The notes beneath the pieces were generated by a model, which had not been told where the DNA came from, did not search any database, and was given only the letters and a program-made list of their open reading frames with translations. A DNA stretch of 64,000 nt from NCBI GenBank assembly GCA_034522055.1, contig JAXHLS010000002.1, positions 310,001 through 374,000 of the forward strand. Reading direction: 5' to 3'. The stretch comes from Gammaproteobacteria bacterium (lineage in GTDB: Bacteria; Pseudomonadota; Gammaproteobacteria; JAABTG01). Below, one piece after another: positions 29,450-38,499 of the stretch. The position numbers and the translations under genes are program-made. Every line of letters begins with the position of its first letter. The stretch's first letter is position 1.

Positions 29450-32400
29450 GATGCTTGGGCCTCCTCGGCGATGGGATGTTCCAAGAGAGTCGACAGGCAC
29501 TGCCACTGGCCGTCGGCGTAGAGGGAGACCACCTCCGTCTCGGGATCGATGACCAGCACCCGTATCCAGCCGTTGCGCACCAGCTGCTTCACCGCCACCA
29601 CGGCCTCGACGGCCCGGCGGGCGTGCTCCAGGGGCGCCTCCATGAGGGTGATCAAGCGCAGAGGCTCGTGGTAGGGCTCCCCCTGGTGCAGCACCGTCTG
29701 GGCCGGCAGCCCGGTAAGCAAGTCACTGAGGTTGCCCCGCATCACGCCGAAGCGTCCGGCGACGTTGTGATACACCTTGCTGCCGCTGCCCAGACAGCCG
29801 CCGTCCACGGTGGAGAAATAGTGCTCCATGTTGATCCACTGCCCCACCACCAGGGGCCCGGTGAGAATGTTCTCCAACAGCCGGCGCCGGGGGTCCAACC
29901 GGTAGTCGTAGGAATGGAGAAAGGCCCGGCCTTCCAGGGACAGCCGCCGGGTGAGGTCCCGGCGACCAATGACGAAATAGGCATTACGGGACAAGCCCCA
30001 CTCGGGACGCACCTGGGACCAGTCCATGGCATTGCGCTCGGCGGCGCGGCCGGCGGTGGCCGCTGCCGGCGGTGGCCGCATGGCCCGGGACGGGGACTGC
30101 AGGGTGGGTATGCGCTCCTGGGCACACAGCCGGGAGGCGGCGCTGAGGCCGCTGCGCAGGCGGTCCAGGTAGACCACGTGGGTCGAAGGCAGGCGGTCGA
30201 GGTCGAACAGCTCCAGGGCATCGGTGGCGGTATTGTGTAGGGCGGGGATGAACCAGGCGTCATCGTTGATGTGGACCCCGTGGGCGACCAGGCGCCGCCG
30301 TACCTCCGGTTTGTTGGCCATCTGGGCCAGCACCCGCGCGTTCACCAGGCCATGATTGCCGCCACAGGCCCCGCAGTCCAGCGCCGACTCGTAGGGGTTG
30401 TTCTCCGATGTACTGCCGTGGCCCACCAGCAGGACGAAGCGGGAGAAGTCCCGCGTGAGGCCGATGGAACGCAGGGCCTGGCTGACGAAGCCCACCTGCT
30501 CGTCGAGGCTGAAGCCGATGCGCGCCAGGCGCTCGAGCTGCAGGCGGGCGAAGGCGGGATTGATGCGGTAGACCTGCCGCAGGCGCCGGATGAAGCCCTG
30601 CTCGGCCTCGGGGTCCAGCCCCAGCTCCCGCACCAGCGCCGAGCGCCCCGCCTGCCGGCCCAGGGCGGCCTCTCGCAACTCGCGCACCAGGTCGTCGGTG
30701 ATGCGCTCGGTGGCGAGGCGCAGTTCCTGCTCCACCGCCTTGATGATCACCGCGCGCTGGACGGTGCGCACGATGGAATCGGCCTGGTCGCGATCGAGCT
30801 TGTCCATCAGCAGATGGGTGGGCGGCTTATGCTCGTGCAACCGCCGGCGCCAGCGGTTGTAGGACCGCGGCATCAGGGTCTTGCCCACCATGTCGAAGCC
30901 GAACAGCAGACCGATGGCCTCCACCGTGACGAAAGGGCTGAGGACGGATTCCTTGAGTTCGTGAAGCACCTTCTCCAGGGCGGTCACCGCCGCCGGGTCC
31001 CGGGGGCCGTCGACAGTCATCTCCAGGGTCAGGTTCCTGGGGGTCAGCAGCACCGGGCACAGATGGGTCTCGCTGCCCTTGCCCAATTCCATGAAGCTGA
31101 TGGGCACGCCGAAGAAGCCGGCGATGCCGAAGGTCTGGTAGTCGCCGGCCCCCTCCAGGTGACGGCGGATGCGCTCGGAACGGGTATCGATGCAGAACAG
31201 CGCCTGCGCGAAGGGGCGCTTGTCCCGCGGCGGCGGGGGTTCCAGGGTCACCCCCGCCATGAGGTGGCCCATGGCCCGGGACTCCATGGCCTCCAGCCAC
31301 ACCATGCCCTCCCGCTCCTCGAAGTCCCTGAGCCCCTCCAGCAGGCGGCCCAGGGCCTCGGCAGACAGGCCCTCGAGGCCCGAGACCGCGCCGGCACGTA
31401 GCGCCAAGGCCCGCAGGCGGGCGGCCTGTTGCTCTGCCTCGTGCCGGCGCTTGGCCGCCACGTACCGCTTGAACACCCGTTCTATGCGCGCCCTGCCCCC
31501 CAGGGCCAGGGCCTCCTCCACCCCCTGGGCCAGGGCAGGCAGCAGGCGGGGACCGTGGAACTCGTGGCGCAGGCAGGCCTCCGAGGTGCGCGTCTCGATG
31601 AACTCGCGAATGGCGGGTGCGGTGATGGCCAGGCCCCGGCGCCCATGCGCCTTCAGGAGGGCCAGCCCCAGGGTCAGACGCACCGCCAGCAGATCCACCA
31701 GATCCGCGGGATAAAGCCGGCCCCAGTGGTAGTGGCGGGCACTGGAGCGCCAGCGGATGAAGCCCGCCCAGCCATGGAGGCGGGCCAGCTCGCGGGTGAA
31801 ATAGGCCGTCCAGCGGTCCTCGGCTACCCCCAGGGCCTCCATGGCGTGGATGATGACGCCCTCGGGACTGGATTCCGCGGCGAGGATACGCCGGACGTGG
31901 GCCCCGTGAGGAAACAGCCAGCCGTTGCGCCCGACCGCCTCGCGCCAGGCGCCGAAGAGGCCGCGCTGGCGCCCCGGCATGGCCCGCACCGATTGGCCCT
32001 CATCCAGGAACTCGAGGCAGATCTTGATGACCTGTTGGTCCAATTGCGCGCCGATGGCGGTGCCGTACAGGCCATCCACGGCGGCGTAGACGGGCTCGTC
32101 CCGCAATAGGGTATCCTTCAGGCGCACGGCCAGGGCGGCAAGGTCCACCTCGTCCGTGGTGCCGGAAGGCAGGCCCGCCAGGGCGGCATGGATGTCTTCG
32201 GCCGCGGCGAAATCCCCGGCCGGCACCACGGGACCGTCGATTTCGGTGAGCAGGGCCATGAGCCAATCCCCGAGGGCCACCCCCGGTATGGCCGGCCGTG
32301 ACGCCACGAAGGCGTCCACGGCCCCCTCCAGATGCCTTCGATCCACCTTGCCGGCGGCCAGGCAGCCCTGGTACTGGCGGCGGGACAGGTAGCCCCGGCA

Positions 32401-32571
32401 ATGGAACAGGCGCGCGCCCTCGGCCACCGCGTCCCCGAAGGGCAGGTGTTCCAGACCGTGCAGCGGATTGTGATGGATGAAGGCCCGCATGGGCCAGAAG
32501 AAGGGGATGGGTTCGCCGGCCACGTAGGCCATGGCCCGCACCCTCAGCCGTTGTCCCAGGACCAGGCTCAT
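29446..32571 (-). CDS. dabA: Inorganic carbon accumulation protein DabA (DUF2309)
   Basis: A 1041-residue beta-carbonic-anhydrase-like subunit of the DAB complex, which uses a cation gradient to drive one-way CO2 hydration and so accumulate bicarbonate. The zinc ligands expected for DabA are all present: C460 and D462 in FCIDTRSERIRR, H718 in VGHGSTSENN and C733 in LDCGACGGNHG; the 15-residue H-to-C spacing equals that in Halothiobacillus. The N-terminus has PFFWPMRAFIHHNPLHGLEHLPF. It is longer than the Halothiobacillus protein (about 830). The start at 32571 overlaps the upstream membrane gene stop; the frame is open 220 codons further, but that part is a shadow of the membrane gene. Confidence 0.93.
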   Translation of the reverse strand: MSLVLGQRLRVRAMAYVAGEPIPFFWPMRAFIHHNPLHGLEHLPFGDAVAEGARLFHCRGYLSRRQYQGCLAAGKVDRRHLEGAVDAFVASRPAIPGVALGDWLMALLTEIDGPVVPAGDFAAAEDIHAALAGLPSGTTDEVDLAALAVRLKDTLLRDEPVYAAVDGLYGTAIGAQLDQQVIKICLEFLDEGQSVRAMPGRQRGLFGAWREAVGRNGWLFPHGAHVRRILAAESSPEGVIIHAMEALGVAEDRWTAYFTRELARLHGWAGFIRWRSSARHYHWGRLYPADLVDLLAVRLTLGLALLKAHGRRGLAITAPAIREFIETRTSEACLRHEFHGPRLLPALAQGVEEALALGGRARIERVFKRYVAAKRRHEAEQQAARLRALALRAGAVSGLEGLSAEALGRLLEGLRDFEEREGMVWLEAMESRAMGHLMAGVTLEPPPPRDKRPFAQALFCIDTRSERIRRHLEGAGDYQTFGIAGFFGVPISFMELGKGSETHLCPVLLTPRNLTLEMTVDGPRDPAAVTALEKVLHELKESVLSPFVTVEAIGLLFGFDMVGKTLMPRSYNRWRRRLHEHKPPTHLLMDKLDRDQADSIVRTVQRAVIIKAVEQELRLATERITDDLVRELREAALGRQAGRSALVRELGLDPEAEQGFIRRLRQVYRINPAFARLQLERLARIGFSLDEQVGFVSQALRSIGLTRDFSRFVLLVGHGSTSENNPYESALDCGACGGNHGLVNARVLAQMANKPEVRRRLVAHGVHINDDAWFIPALHNTATDALELFDLDRLPSTHVVYLDRLRSGLSAASRLCAQERIPTLQSPSRAMRPPPAAATAGRAAERNAMDWSQVRPEWGLSRNAYFVIGRRDLTRRLSLEGRAFLHSYDYRLDPRRRLLENILTGPLVVGQWINMEHYFSTVDGGCLGSGSKVYHNVAGRFGVMRGNLSDLLTGLPAQTVLHQGEPYHEPLRLITLMEAPLEHARRAVEAVVAVKQLVRNGWIRVLVIDPETEVVSLYADGQWQCLSTLLEHPIAEEAQAS

Positions 32572-33326
32572 AGCAGGGCCATCCCGCCATAGATACCGGC
32601 ACCGGCCAGCCCCGCGAGGGCCGCAGCGTAGGCCCAGGCGGCGGGCAGGCTCAGATCCGCCGCCCCACCCCCACCGGCCGGCCCCACCACCAGTCCCGCC
32701 AGGAGGCGCGCGCCCGCCCAGGTCCACAGCAGCCAGATGCCGGCCAGGGCCAGGGCGGTAAGGGGCACCGCGGGGACGGCGGCAAAGACCAGGGCCAACA
32801 TGGTGAAGAAGGGCGGAAAAAGGGGCGTAGCCGTGACGGCGAGCACCACCAACACCAGCACCCCGGCGTAGCGGGGCAGGGATTGGGCCAGCCCACCGGG
32901 GAGCCCCGCCCGGGCGGCACCGAAGCGCCGCTCCAGGCCCGCACCGAGAAGGGCGAGCAACACCAGGGGCAGGCTCAAACCCAGAGCATGGAGCGCCGCC
33001 TGCAGGGTCCAGCCATCTCCGGCCACCACCAGCCACAGTAGCGACCACAGGGAGGTGGCCAGGAAACCGCTCCACAGGCCCACGTCCTCCAGGGTCAGGG
33101 CACGCAGGGCATAGAGTCCCGAGGTCAGCAGGGCCCAGGGTATGAACCAAGCGGGTGCTGGCGCCGCAGCCGCCAGCACCAGCATCAGACCGATCTGGGG
33201 CCAGGCCAGCAACAGCACCATACGCAGCCACGGGTAAGGCGCACGACGCAGCATGGCGTTGAACACTAGACTCAAGGGAAACAGGGGCAGGAACAGGCCT
33301 GCGAGAAGGTATGTGGGCACGCTCAT
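32568..33326 (-). CDS. Multi-pass membrane protein between dabB and dabA
   Basis: A 252-residue, strongly hydrophobic protein with about seven or eight helices (for example LLAGLFLPLFPLSLVFNAML near the start and AYAAALAGLAGAGIYGGMALL at the end) and few charged residues. No motif is recognised. It starts 1 base after the dabB stop and overlaps the dabA start by 4, so it is strictly co-translated with the DAB complex and may be a third subunit or an assembly factor, which is inference. The start MSVPTYL at 33326 is chosen over an ATG 8 codons upstream that would overlap dabB. Confidence 0.7.
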   Translation of the reverse strand: MSVPTYLLAGLFLPLFPLSLVFNAMLRRAPYPWLRMVLLLAWPQIGLMLVLAAAAPAPAWFIPWALLTSGLYALRALTLEDVGLWSGFLATSLWSLLWLVVAGDGWTLQAALHALGLSLPLVLLALLGAGLERRFGAARAGLPGGLAQSLPRYAGVLVLVVLAVTATPLFPPFFTMLALVFAAVPAVPLTALALAGIWLLWTWAGARLLAGLVVGPAGGGGAADLSLPAAWAYAAALAGLAGAGIYGGMALL

Positions 33327-33327
33327 C

Positions 33328-35007
33328 TCAGGCCCACCGCAACCAGACATTCAGCCGCCTGGCGGCGAACAGGATCCCATCCGTCAGCCGGCCGTAGACA
33401 TCGGCCACATAGAACTCGCGAGAGATCACGGCATAGGCCGTGTTCCACAGGCGTTTGGCCCAGCGGCGACCAGGTTTGCCGTTCTGCTCCGAGTAGTAGG
33501 TGAGCAGCCAGCCCACGACGATCACCGCCGTCACCAGGGCCACGAGGACATCGAAGCGCAACAGGGCGATGTCCGCGGCATCGTAGATCTGCGCCCGCAA
33601 CGCAGGGTCCGGATAGAGGAACAGGTCGAAGGCGTGGCTGATAAAGGTGTAACCCAACACCACCACGGCGAAGGAGAACACGCCGAGGCCCAACAGCCGC
33701 CAGGGGTTCTGGCTGCCCATGCGGTAGGTGGCGAAGATGAGTTGGGCCCCCGTCACCCAACCGAAGAACAACAATATGATGGCACCCTGCTTCTGGAAAT
33801 AATCCTCCGCGACCAGCCAGTGGGTCACCACCAGGATGGTCACGGGTACCGCCAGGGTGATGGCCGCCATCAACAACCAGGGCTGGCGCTGGCGGGCCGG
33901 CCGCCGTTCGACGACGAAAGTGTAGAGGTCATCCTTGGGGACCCCGTCATCCCTGCGGGCCCCATGGATGATGCCGCCGGCCCCGAGAAACAGGGTGCCC
34001 TTGAACAGGCCATGGGCGATGAGGTGATAGATGGCCAGGGAGAAGGCGCCGATGCCGCACTCCATGATCATGAACCCCATCTGCCCCATGGTGGAGTAAC
34101 CGAGGGCCTTCTTGATGTCGTTCTGGGTCAGCATGAGCATCGAACCGATGACCGCGCTCACCAGTCCGACGATGAATATCCACGGCAGTACGCCGTCGGT
34201 GTGGACGTATACGGGCGCGAAGCGATTGATGAGAAAGCCCCCCGCGTTGACGATCCCCGCATGCATCAGGGCCGACACCGGTGTGGGCCCGTCCATGGAG
34301 TAGGGCAGCCAGGTGTGGAGCAGGAACTGGGCCGAGCGGGCGAAGGCCGCCAGGGCCACCAGCGCCCCTACGGCCTCCGGCAATGGCAGCCCGAGGAAAT
34401 CGTGGGCGTCCGGCAGGGTCGCCATGGTCGCGAAGATCTCCGGCAGGGACCAAGTCCCGTAGGCGTGATAGAGCAGCCCGGCGGCCACCACCAGGGGCAG
34501 GTCGCCGATGCGGTAGGTCAGCAGCGTCCACAGCCCATAGCGGTAGGCCGACGGGCTGCGGGTCTCCTGGCCCAACAGGAAGTAGAGCAGCACACCGATG
34601 AGATGCCAGGCGATGAGCAGGGTGATGAGGTCGCCGGCGGCCACCATGACCAGCAGGGCGGCGGTCATGAGGTCCAGGAGCACGAAGAAACGCGCGTAGC
34701 CCGGCTCCTCCGCCATGTAGCGTAGGGAGTAGACGTGGACGATGAGGCTGATGCCGGCGATGACCAGGGCCATGAGGCTGCCGAGGGGGTCGAACAACAG
34801 CAGGCCCCAGCTCCCACCGAGGCCGGTGGCGGCCGGCGGCCGGCCCACCACGGCCTGCCAGAGAACCACTGCGGCGAGGAGGAAGGTGGCGATGGTGAAG
34901 GCCACACTCACGCCCCCCGCCCGCCCGCCGAGGCGGCGGGAGAGCAGCTGAATCACGAGGGCGGACACCAGCGGCAGGACCGCGACCAACACCACGAGTC
35001 GTTCCAT
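33328..35007 (-). CDS. dabB: DAB complex membrane subunit DabB (NuoL/Mrp-like)
   Basis: A 559-residue proton-conducting membrane protein of the NuoL/MrpA family. Motifs: IAWHLIGVLLYFLLGQETRS (about 121-140; where NuoL has WEGVGL), HTWLPYSMDGPTPVSALMHAGIVNAGGFLINR (about 232-263) and KKALGYSTMGQMGFMIMECGIGAF (about 297-320). The C-terminus carries LYTFVVERRP and VYGRLTDGILFAARRLNVWLRW. It would supply ion flux to DabA. The start at 35007, with GGGGATT upstream, follows the family; a 30-codon upstream extension is ignored. Not a nuo gene: no other nuo subunit is adjacent and DabA is. Confidence 0.92.
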   Translation of the reverse strand: MERLVVLVAVLPLVSALVIQLLSRRLGGRAGGVSVAFTIATFLLAAVVLWQAVVGRPPAATGLGGSWGLLLFDPLGSLMALVIAGISLIVHVYSLRYMAEEPGYARFFVLLDLMTAALLVMVAAGDLITLLIAWHLIGVLLYFLLGQETRSPSAYRYGLWTLLTYRIGDLPLVVAAGLLYHAYGTWSLPEIFATMATLPDAHDFLGLPLPEAVGALVALAAFARSAQFLLHTWLPYSMDGPTPVSALMHAGIVNAGGFLINRFAPVYVHTDGVLPWIFIVGLVSAVIGSMLMLTQNDIKKALGYSTMGQMGFMIMECGIGAFSLAIYHLIAHGLFKGTLFLGAGGIIHGARRDDGVPKDDLYTFVVERRPARQRQPWLLMAAITLAVPVTILVVTHWLVAEDYFQKQGAIILLFFGWVTGAQLIFATYRMGSQNPWRLLGLGVFSFAVVVLGYTFISHAFDLFLYPDPALRAQIYDAADIALLRFDVLVALVTAVIVVGWLLTYYSEQNGKPGRRWAKRLWNTAYAVISREFYVADVYGRLTDGILFAARRLNVWLRWA

Positions 35008-35381
35008 AATCCCCGGCAACCCCCCGTTTGCGGCGACAAGCGCACGCCGTGACCCGTCCCGCTGCGGCGCCTCACGATGTCGGCGCCCGCCGGACATCTT
35101 TGGTCCCAGCTTTTTCTGGCGAGATCAAGGCAGGGCCGGGGGGCGGGCCAGCAAATAGTTATCGACGCAGTCTATGCAAGGGATCCATCTACAATAAGTC
35201 GAAAGTTTGAATGGCATTGATTGCCTAAAGCCAATGGATCCGGCCGGCGAGACGGCGGGTGCTCGAGATTCCACCCATCCGGGTTCCCGGACCGGCCCAG
35301 AGACGGCCGGCCGTGGCCGTGGTTGAACACCGACACCGCCATGGGCGACCATGGACCGATATGAGCGGAGGACAGGCTCCC
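35008..35381. other. Divergent regulatory region between dabB and the Rieske-like gene
   Basis: About 370 bases. The part 35150-35215 is locally AT-rich (GCAAATAGTTATCGACGC; CTACAATAAGTCGAAAGTTTG) and probably holds the divergent promoters. No sigma-54 box, riboswitch or long inverted repeat was recognised. Confidence 0.5.
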
Positions 35382-36107
35382 ATGGTTAAAGACTGTCCCG
35401 GCGATCGCCGGTGCTTCCTCAAGGCAGGTGGGCTCGCCCTCGCCATGCAGGCCCTGCCCGCCCTGGGCGCCCCCGAGCCCCGCCCGCCGGCCCGGCTGGT
35501 GGGCCGCGGCGAACGGGCCCTGCCGACGGCCGAACTGGTGCCCGAAGAGGCCTATATCTTCCATTATCCCTACGTCAGCACGCCCTGCTTCCTGCTCGAC
35601 CTGGGAGAGCCCCTGGATCCCGCGGAACTGCGGACCGAGGATGGCACGGCCTACACCTGTCCGGGGGGCGTGGGACCCCGGCGCAGCATCGTGGCCTTCT
35701 CCGCCATCTGCTCCCACCGCATGAGCCACCCGGCGCCCTCGGTGAGTTTCATCAACTATCGGAGCGAGCAGGTGCGTTTCCTGGACAAGGCGGAACAGAA
35801 ACGCACGGGTGCAGGGCTGATCTATTGCTGTTCGGAGCGCAGCGTCTTCGACCCGCGGCGCGGCGCCCGGGTGCTGGGGGGGCCGGCCCCCCAACCCCTG
35901 GCCGCCGTCACCCTGGCCTACGATGAGGATAGCGACGGCCTGACGGCCACCGGCACGGCGGGCGGCGCCCTCTTCGAGCGCTTCTTCGACAAGTTCGGCA
36001 TGCGCCTCATGCTGACCCATGGGCCCCGTTACCAGGAGCCCGTGGGGGAACGCAGCCGGGTCCACCCGGCGGCGGACTTCAGCGACAACCAGATGCGCTG
36101 CGGCTGA
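35382..36107 (+). CDS. Tat-exported Rieske-like protein with altered second ligand box
   Basis: A 241-residue protein with a twin-arginine signal (RRCFLK at residues 9-14, then AGGLALAMQALPALGA) and a Rieske-type domain. Box 1 is normal: C110-S-H112-R-M-S-H-P. Box 2 reads Y-C149-C150-S-E-R153-S-V-F-D-P: the Cys is present but no His follows within the motif; R153 (codon CGC) or E152 occupies the ligand place. The cluster is therefore either ligated differently or lost. Downstream ARVLGGPAPQPL fits Rieske proteins of the arsenite-oxidase small-subunit type. GGAGGA lies 9 bases before the ATG at 35382; an ATG at 35361 is also in frame. Monocistronic. Confidence 0.75.
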   Translation: MVKDCPGDRRCFLKAGGLALAMQALPALGAPEPRPPARLVGRGERALPTAELVPEEAYIFHYPYVSTPCFLLDLGEPLDPAELRTEDGTAYTCPGGVGPRRSIVAFSAICSHRMSHPAPSVSFINYRSEQVRFLDKAEQKRTGAGLIYCCSERSVFDPRRGARVLGGPAPQPLAAVTLAYDEDSDGLTATGTAGGALFERFFDKFGMRLMLTHGPRYQEPVGERSRVHPAADFSDNQMRCG

Positions 36108-36116
36108 GCCTGAATG

Positions 36117-36425
36117 TCGGGATGAATCCCGACCTACAAAAAGCGTAACCGCGAAAGACGCGAAATAACGCGAAAAAAGAGAAGGTCAGGGAGGAGTGGC
36201 AGTTTGAAAAGGCGCAGCGGATCCACCGTTTCGGCGTCAGCAGAGCGGACGCACGGAGGGTAATCTTTCCCCATTTCCCCTTTCCCATTTCCCCTGGGAA
36301 AAAGACAGAGGCGTAGGTCGGCTGCTCTTGGCAGCCGACGGAAACCCGGCGCTTTGCGGGCGCGGATGTCGCTTGCCGAGAGCAACCGACCTACAGACTA
36401 TTCTGTAGGTCGGGCTTCAGCCCGA
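36117..36425. repeat. Four REP-like GTAG hairpin units in two inverted pairs
   Basis: Four hairpins share the leader TGTAGGTCGG. Units: 36117-36138 (minus), 36313-36339 (plus), 36371-36396 (minus), 36403-36425 (plus). Units 1 and 4 read TGTAGGTCGGGATTCATCCCGA and TGTAGGTCGGGCTTCAGCCCGA in the same sense (22 bases; the core after GTAG is what counts), differing by a paired A/T for C/G change that keeps the stem. Units 3 and 4 face away from each other across ACTATT. GTAG followed by a palindrome is the layout of REP elements moved by RAYT transposases. They fill the gap between the converging Rieske and ankyrin genes. Confidence 0.8.
36137..36186 (+). repeat. Dispersed intergenic repeat, copy 2
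   Basis: Second copy of the 50-base repeat also found at 9509-9558 (opposite strand), sharing ACCGCGAAAGACGCGAAA exactly. It begins at the end of REP unit 1. Confidence 0.8.
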
Positions 36426-36433
36426 TATGTGCC

Positions 36434-37213
36434 TCAGCCGGGGGGCGCGCGCCGTGCCAGCACGGCGGCCACCTCGTCGCGGCCGCCCAGGCGCGCCACA
36501 TCGCCGGGGGTGAGGCCCCGGCTGGTACGACGGGCTGGATCGGCCCCGTGTCGCAACAACAGATCCACGATCCCGGAGTCGCCATTGGCCGCCGCATGGT
36601 GCAGGGCCGTGGCACCCTGCTCGTCTACGGCATCCACCGCCGCGCCCCCCTCCTCCAGCAGGATCCGGGCCGCGGCCCCGTAACCCCCCTCCACCGCACG
36701 GATCAACGGCGTTCCGCCATAGATATCCGCCTTGTCGGGATCGGCGCCCCGCGCCAGCAACAGCCGCACGGCCGCCTCGTGGCCCTTGGCGGCCGCGATG
36801 GTCAGGGCCGACCAGCCGTTGGAGGCGCGCTCACGGATCCGCGCACCATGGTCCAGCAGCCACGCCAGGGTCGCCGGGTCCCCCGCCACCGCGGCATACA
36901 TCAGGGCCGTGCCACCGCGGGTGTTCTCGGCGCAGACGTCCGCCCCCAGGGTGACGAGGCGCTCCATCAGCCTCGGAGGACCCTGACGGGCGACCACCAT
37001 GAGGGCGGTGGTGCCATCCGGGAGCGCCGCCTCCACGGGAGCCGCCGGGGTGGCGGCGAGACGCGCCAGGGATGCGCTGTCCCGCTGGCGCAGGGCCTCC
37101 AGCCAGGCGGTGGCCGGGTCCTCCATGGCCGCGCCCCCGGGTGCCGCCAACGCCACCGCCAGCAGAAACAGACGGCCCGCCGCAGGACGGCTCCGAAGGG
37201 CAGAGATCGCCAT
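36434..37213 (-). CDS. Exported ankyrin-repeat protein
   Basis: A 259-residue protein with a signal peptide (LFLLAVALAAPGGAA, cleavage near residue 29) and about five or six ankyrin repeats from about residue 60 to the end, with repeat cores such as GGTALMYAAVAGDPATLAWLLDHGA, GWSALTIAAAKGHEAAVRLLLARGADP and GATALHHAAANGDSGIVDLLLRHGADP. It should be a periplasmic protein-binding module. The ATG at 37213 has GAGG 6 bases upstream, better than the ATG at 37225. Partner unknown. Confidence 0.85.
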   Translation of the reverse strand: MAISALRSRPAAGRLFLLAVALAAPGGAAMEDPATAWLEALRQRDSASLARLAATPAAPVEAALPDGTTALMVVARQGPPRLMERLVTLGADVCAENTRGGTALMYAAVAGDPATLAWLLDHGARIRERASNGWSALTIAAAKGHEAAVRLLLARGADPDKADIYGGTPLIRAVEGGYGAAARILLEEGGAAVDAVDEQGATALHHAAANGDSGIVDLLLRHGADPARRTSRGLTPGDVARLGGRDEVAAVLARRAPPG

Positions 37214-37337
37214 GAACGGCCTCATTGGAATCGGGAGATTGGGCAAGGATAAGGAGCGCAGCTAGTCAGGTAAATCGGCAAAACCGGCCTTTGCCCGTGG
37301 TTCAGGGGACAAACCGCGGCGCCCGCAGAAGGCCACG

Positions 37338-37374
37338 GGCGTCCGGCCCCGGCAAGGAGGCCGGGCCAGACGCC
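37338..37374 (-). terminator. Strong hairpin after the formate dehydrogenase operon
   Basis: GGCGTC-C-GGCC-CCGGC pairs with GGCCGG-GCC-A-GACGCC around a short AAGGA loop, immediately beyond the fdhC stop (minus strand). There is no following T run, so it may act as a Rho-associated or mRNA-stabilising hairpin rather than a classical terminator. Confidence 0.5.
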
Positions 37375-37387
37375 GCCTGGGGGGAGT

Positions 37388-38464
37388 TCAGGCGGTGCGT
37401 GGTTGCCCGCCGGGCGCCGCGCCGGTGTCGGCGGCGGCCCCCTGGGATGCCCCCCCCTTGCCGTAGACCTCCTCGTACCACAGATCGTGGTGCTGCCTCG
37501 CCCAGCCTTCGTCCACCTCACCCGTGATCATGCCCTCGAGGGAACCCTCGTTGCCCAGGGTGCCGAGATAGATATGGCCGAAGGACAGGGCGATGAGCAG
37601 GATGCTGGAGGCGGCGTGGATAAGGGTGGAGAGCTGCATGGTGCCACGTTCCCATCCCATATTGGGGAACAGCAGGATGGCCCCGGAGGCCATCATCACG
37701 ATACCGGCGAAGGTGAGGATCCAGAACCACATCTTCTCGCCGGCGTTGGCCTTGTAGGCATGGGGGTGTCCCTTGCCCAGGTAGCCGCCGCCGGCCTTGA
37801 ACCACTCCCAGTCCACCTTGGTCAGCAGGTTCTCGTGGGCCCAGGAGATGATCATGGCCAGCAGGCCCACCACGAAGAAAAGGGCCAGTATGTTATGGGA
37901 ATCCTTGGCGAACTGGGCATAGGCTGCGAAGGCCTCGGGGCCCATGACCGGGATGAGCACCGCGCGCCCGTAGAGCAGGCTGAGCCCGGTGATGGCCAGC
38001 ACGATGAAAAGGATGGCCACGAACCAGTGCATGACCCGCTCCCAGGCGCTCCATCGCATGACCTTGCGGCCGGTGCGTTCCTCGAGCTTCGCCCGTCCCC
38101 CCACCAGGTGGAAGAGGGCCAGTATCAGCAGGGAGGCGGCCATCAGCCAGCCACCGAAGAGGGCCAGGGGGCCGTTACGCAACTGGCGCCAGTTCTCGCC
38201 GCCATTCTGGATCAGGACATTGGTCTCCTGCCCCTTCACCGCCGTATAGCCCTGATTGCCCTCCCTCACGGCTCGCCAGTAGTCGGAGCGCGGGTTGGCG
38301 TCACCCTCGAACGCCGCCTCGGCGTCGGGCACGGCGCCATGCAGGAGGCCGAGCCCCAGGGGCAGGACCAGCGCCATCAGCGCCATCCCCACCATCAGCC
38401 ACATCCTGCGGACGCTGCCGGCGCGGGGCCGGCCTGAGTTACTGTTCTTGAGCATCTGGGGCAT
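37388..38464 (-). CDS. fdhC: Formate dehydrogenase cytochrome b subunit (gamma)
   Basis: A 358-residue membrane cytochrome b of the FdnI/FdoI type that passes electrons from FdhB to quinone. After a signal-like first helix (about 20-43) and a periplasmic loop, there are four transmembrane helices (about 102-122, 146-170, 195-215, 250-270, with a further one near 285-305). Candidate haem ligands include the His in WERVMHWFVAILF and in LIHAASSILLIALSFGHIYLG. The C-terminal DEGWARQHHDLWYEEVYGKG is characteristic of this subunit. AAGGAG lies 8 bases before the ATG. Last gene of the fdh operon. Confidence 0.92.
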   Translation of the reverse strand: MPQMLKNSNSGRPRAGSVRRMWLMVGMALMALVLPLGLGLLHGAVPDAEAAFEGDANPRSDYWRAVREGNQGYTAVKGQETNVLIQNGGENWRQLRNGPLALFGGWLMAASLLILALFHLVGGRAKLEERTGRKVMRWSAWERVMHWFVAILFIVLAITGLSLLYGRAVLIPVMGPEAFAAYAQFAKDSHNILALFFVVGLLAMIISWAHENLLTKVDWEWFKAGGGYLGKGHPHAYKANAGEKMWFWILTFAGIVMMASGAILLFPNMGWERGTMQLSTLIHAASSILLIALSFGHIYLGTLGNEGSLEGMITGEVDEGWARQHHDLWYEEVYGKGGASQGAAADTGAAPGGQPRTA

Positions 38465-38499
38465 CTGGCTACTCCTTGGATTACCGCTTCCCCGCAGGG

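Noticed and set aside
32572-33231. 220-codon N-terminal extension of the dabA frame
   Set aside because: It overlaps the upstream membrane gene in another frame, is low-complexity, and DabA proteins begin at the overlapped ATG at 32571.
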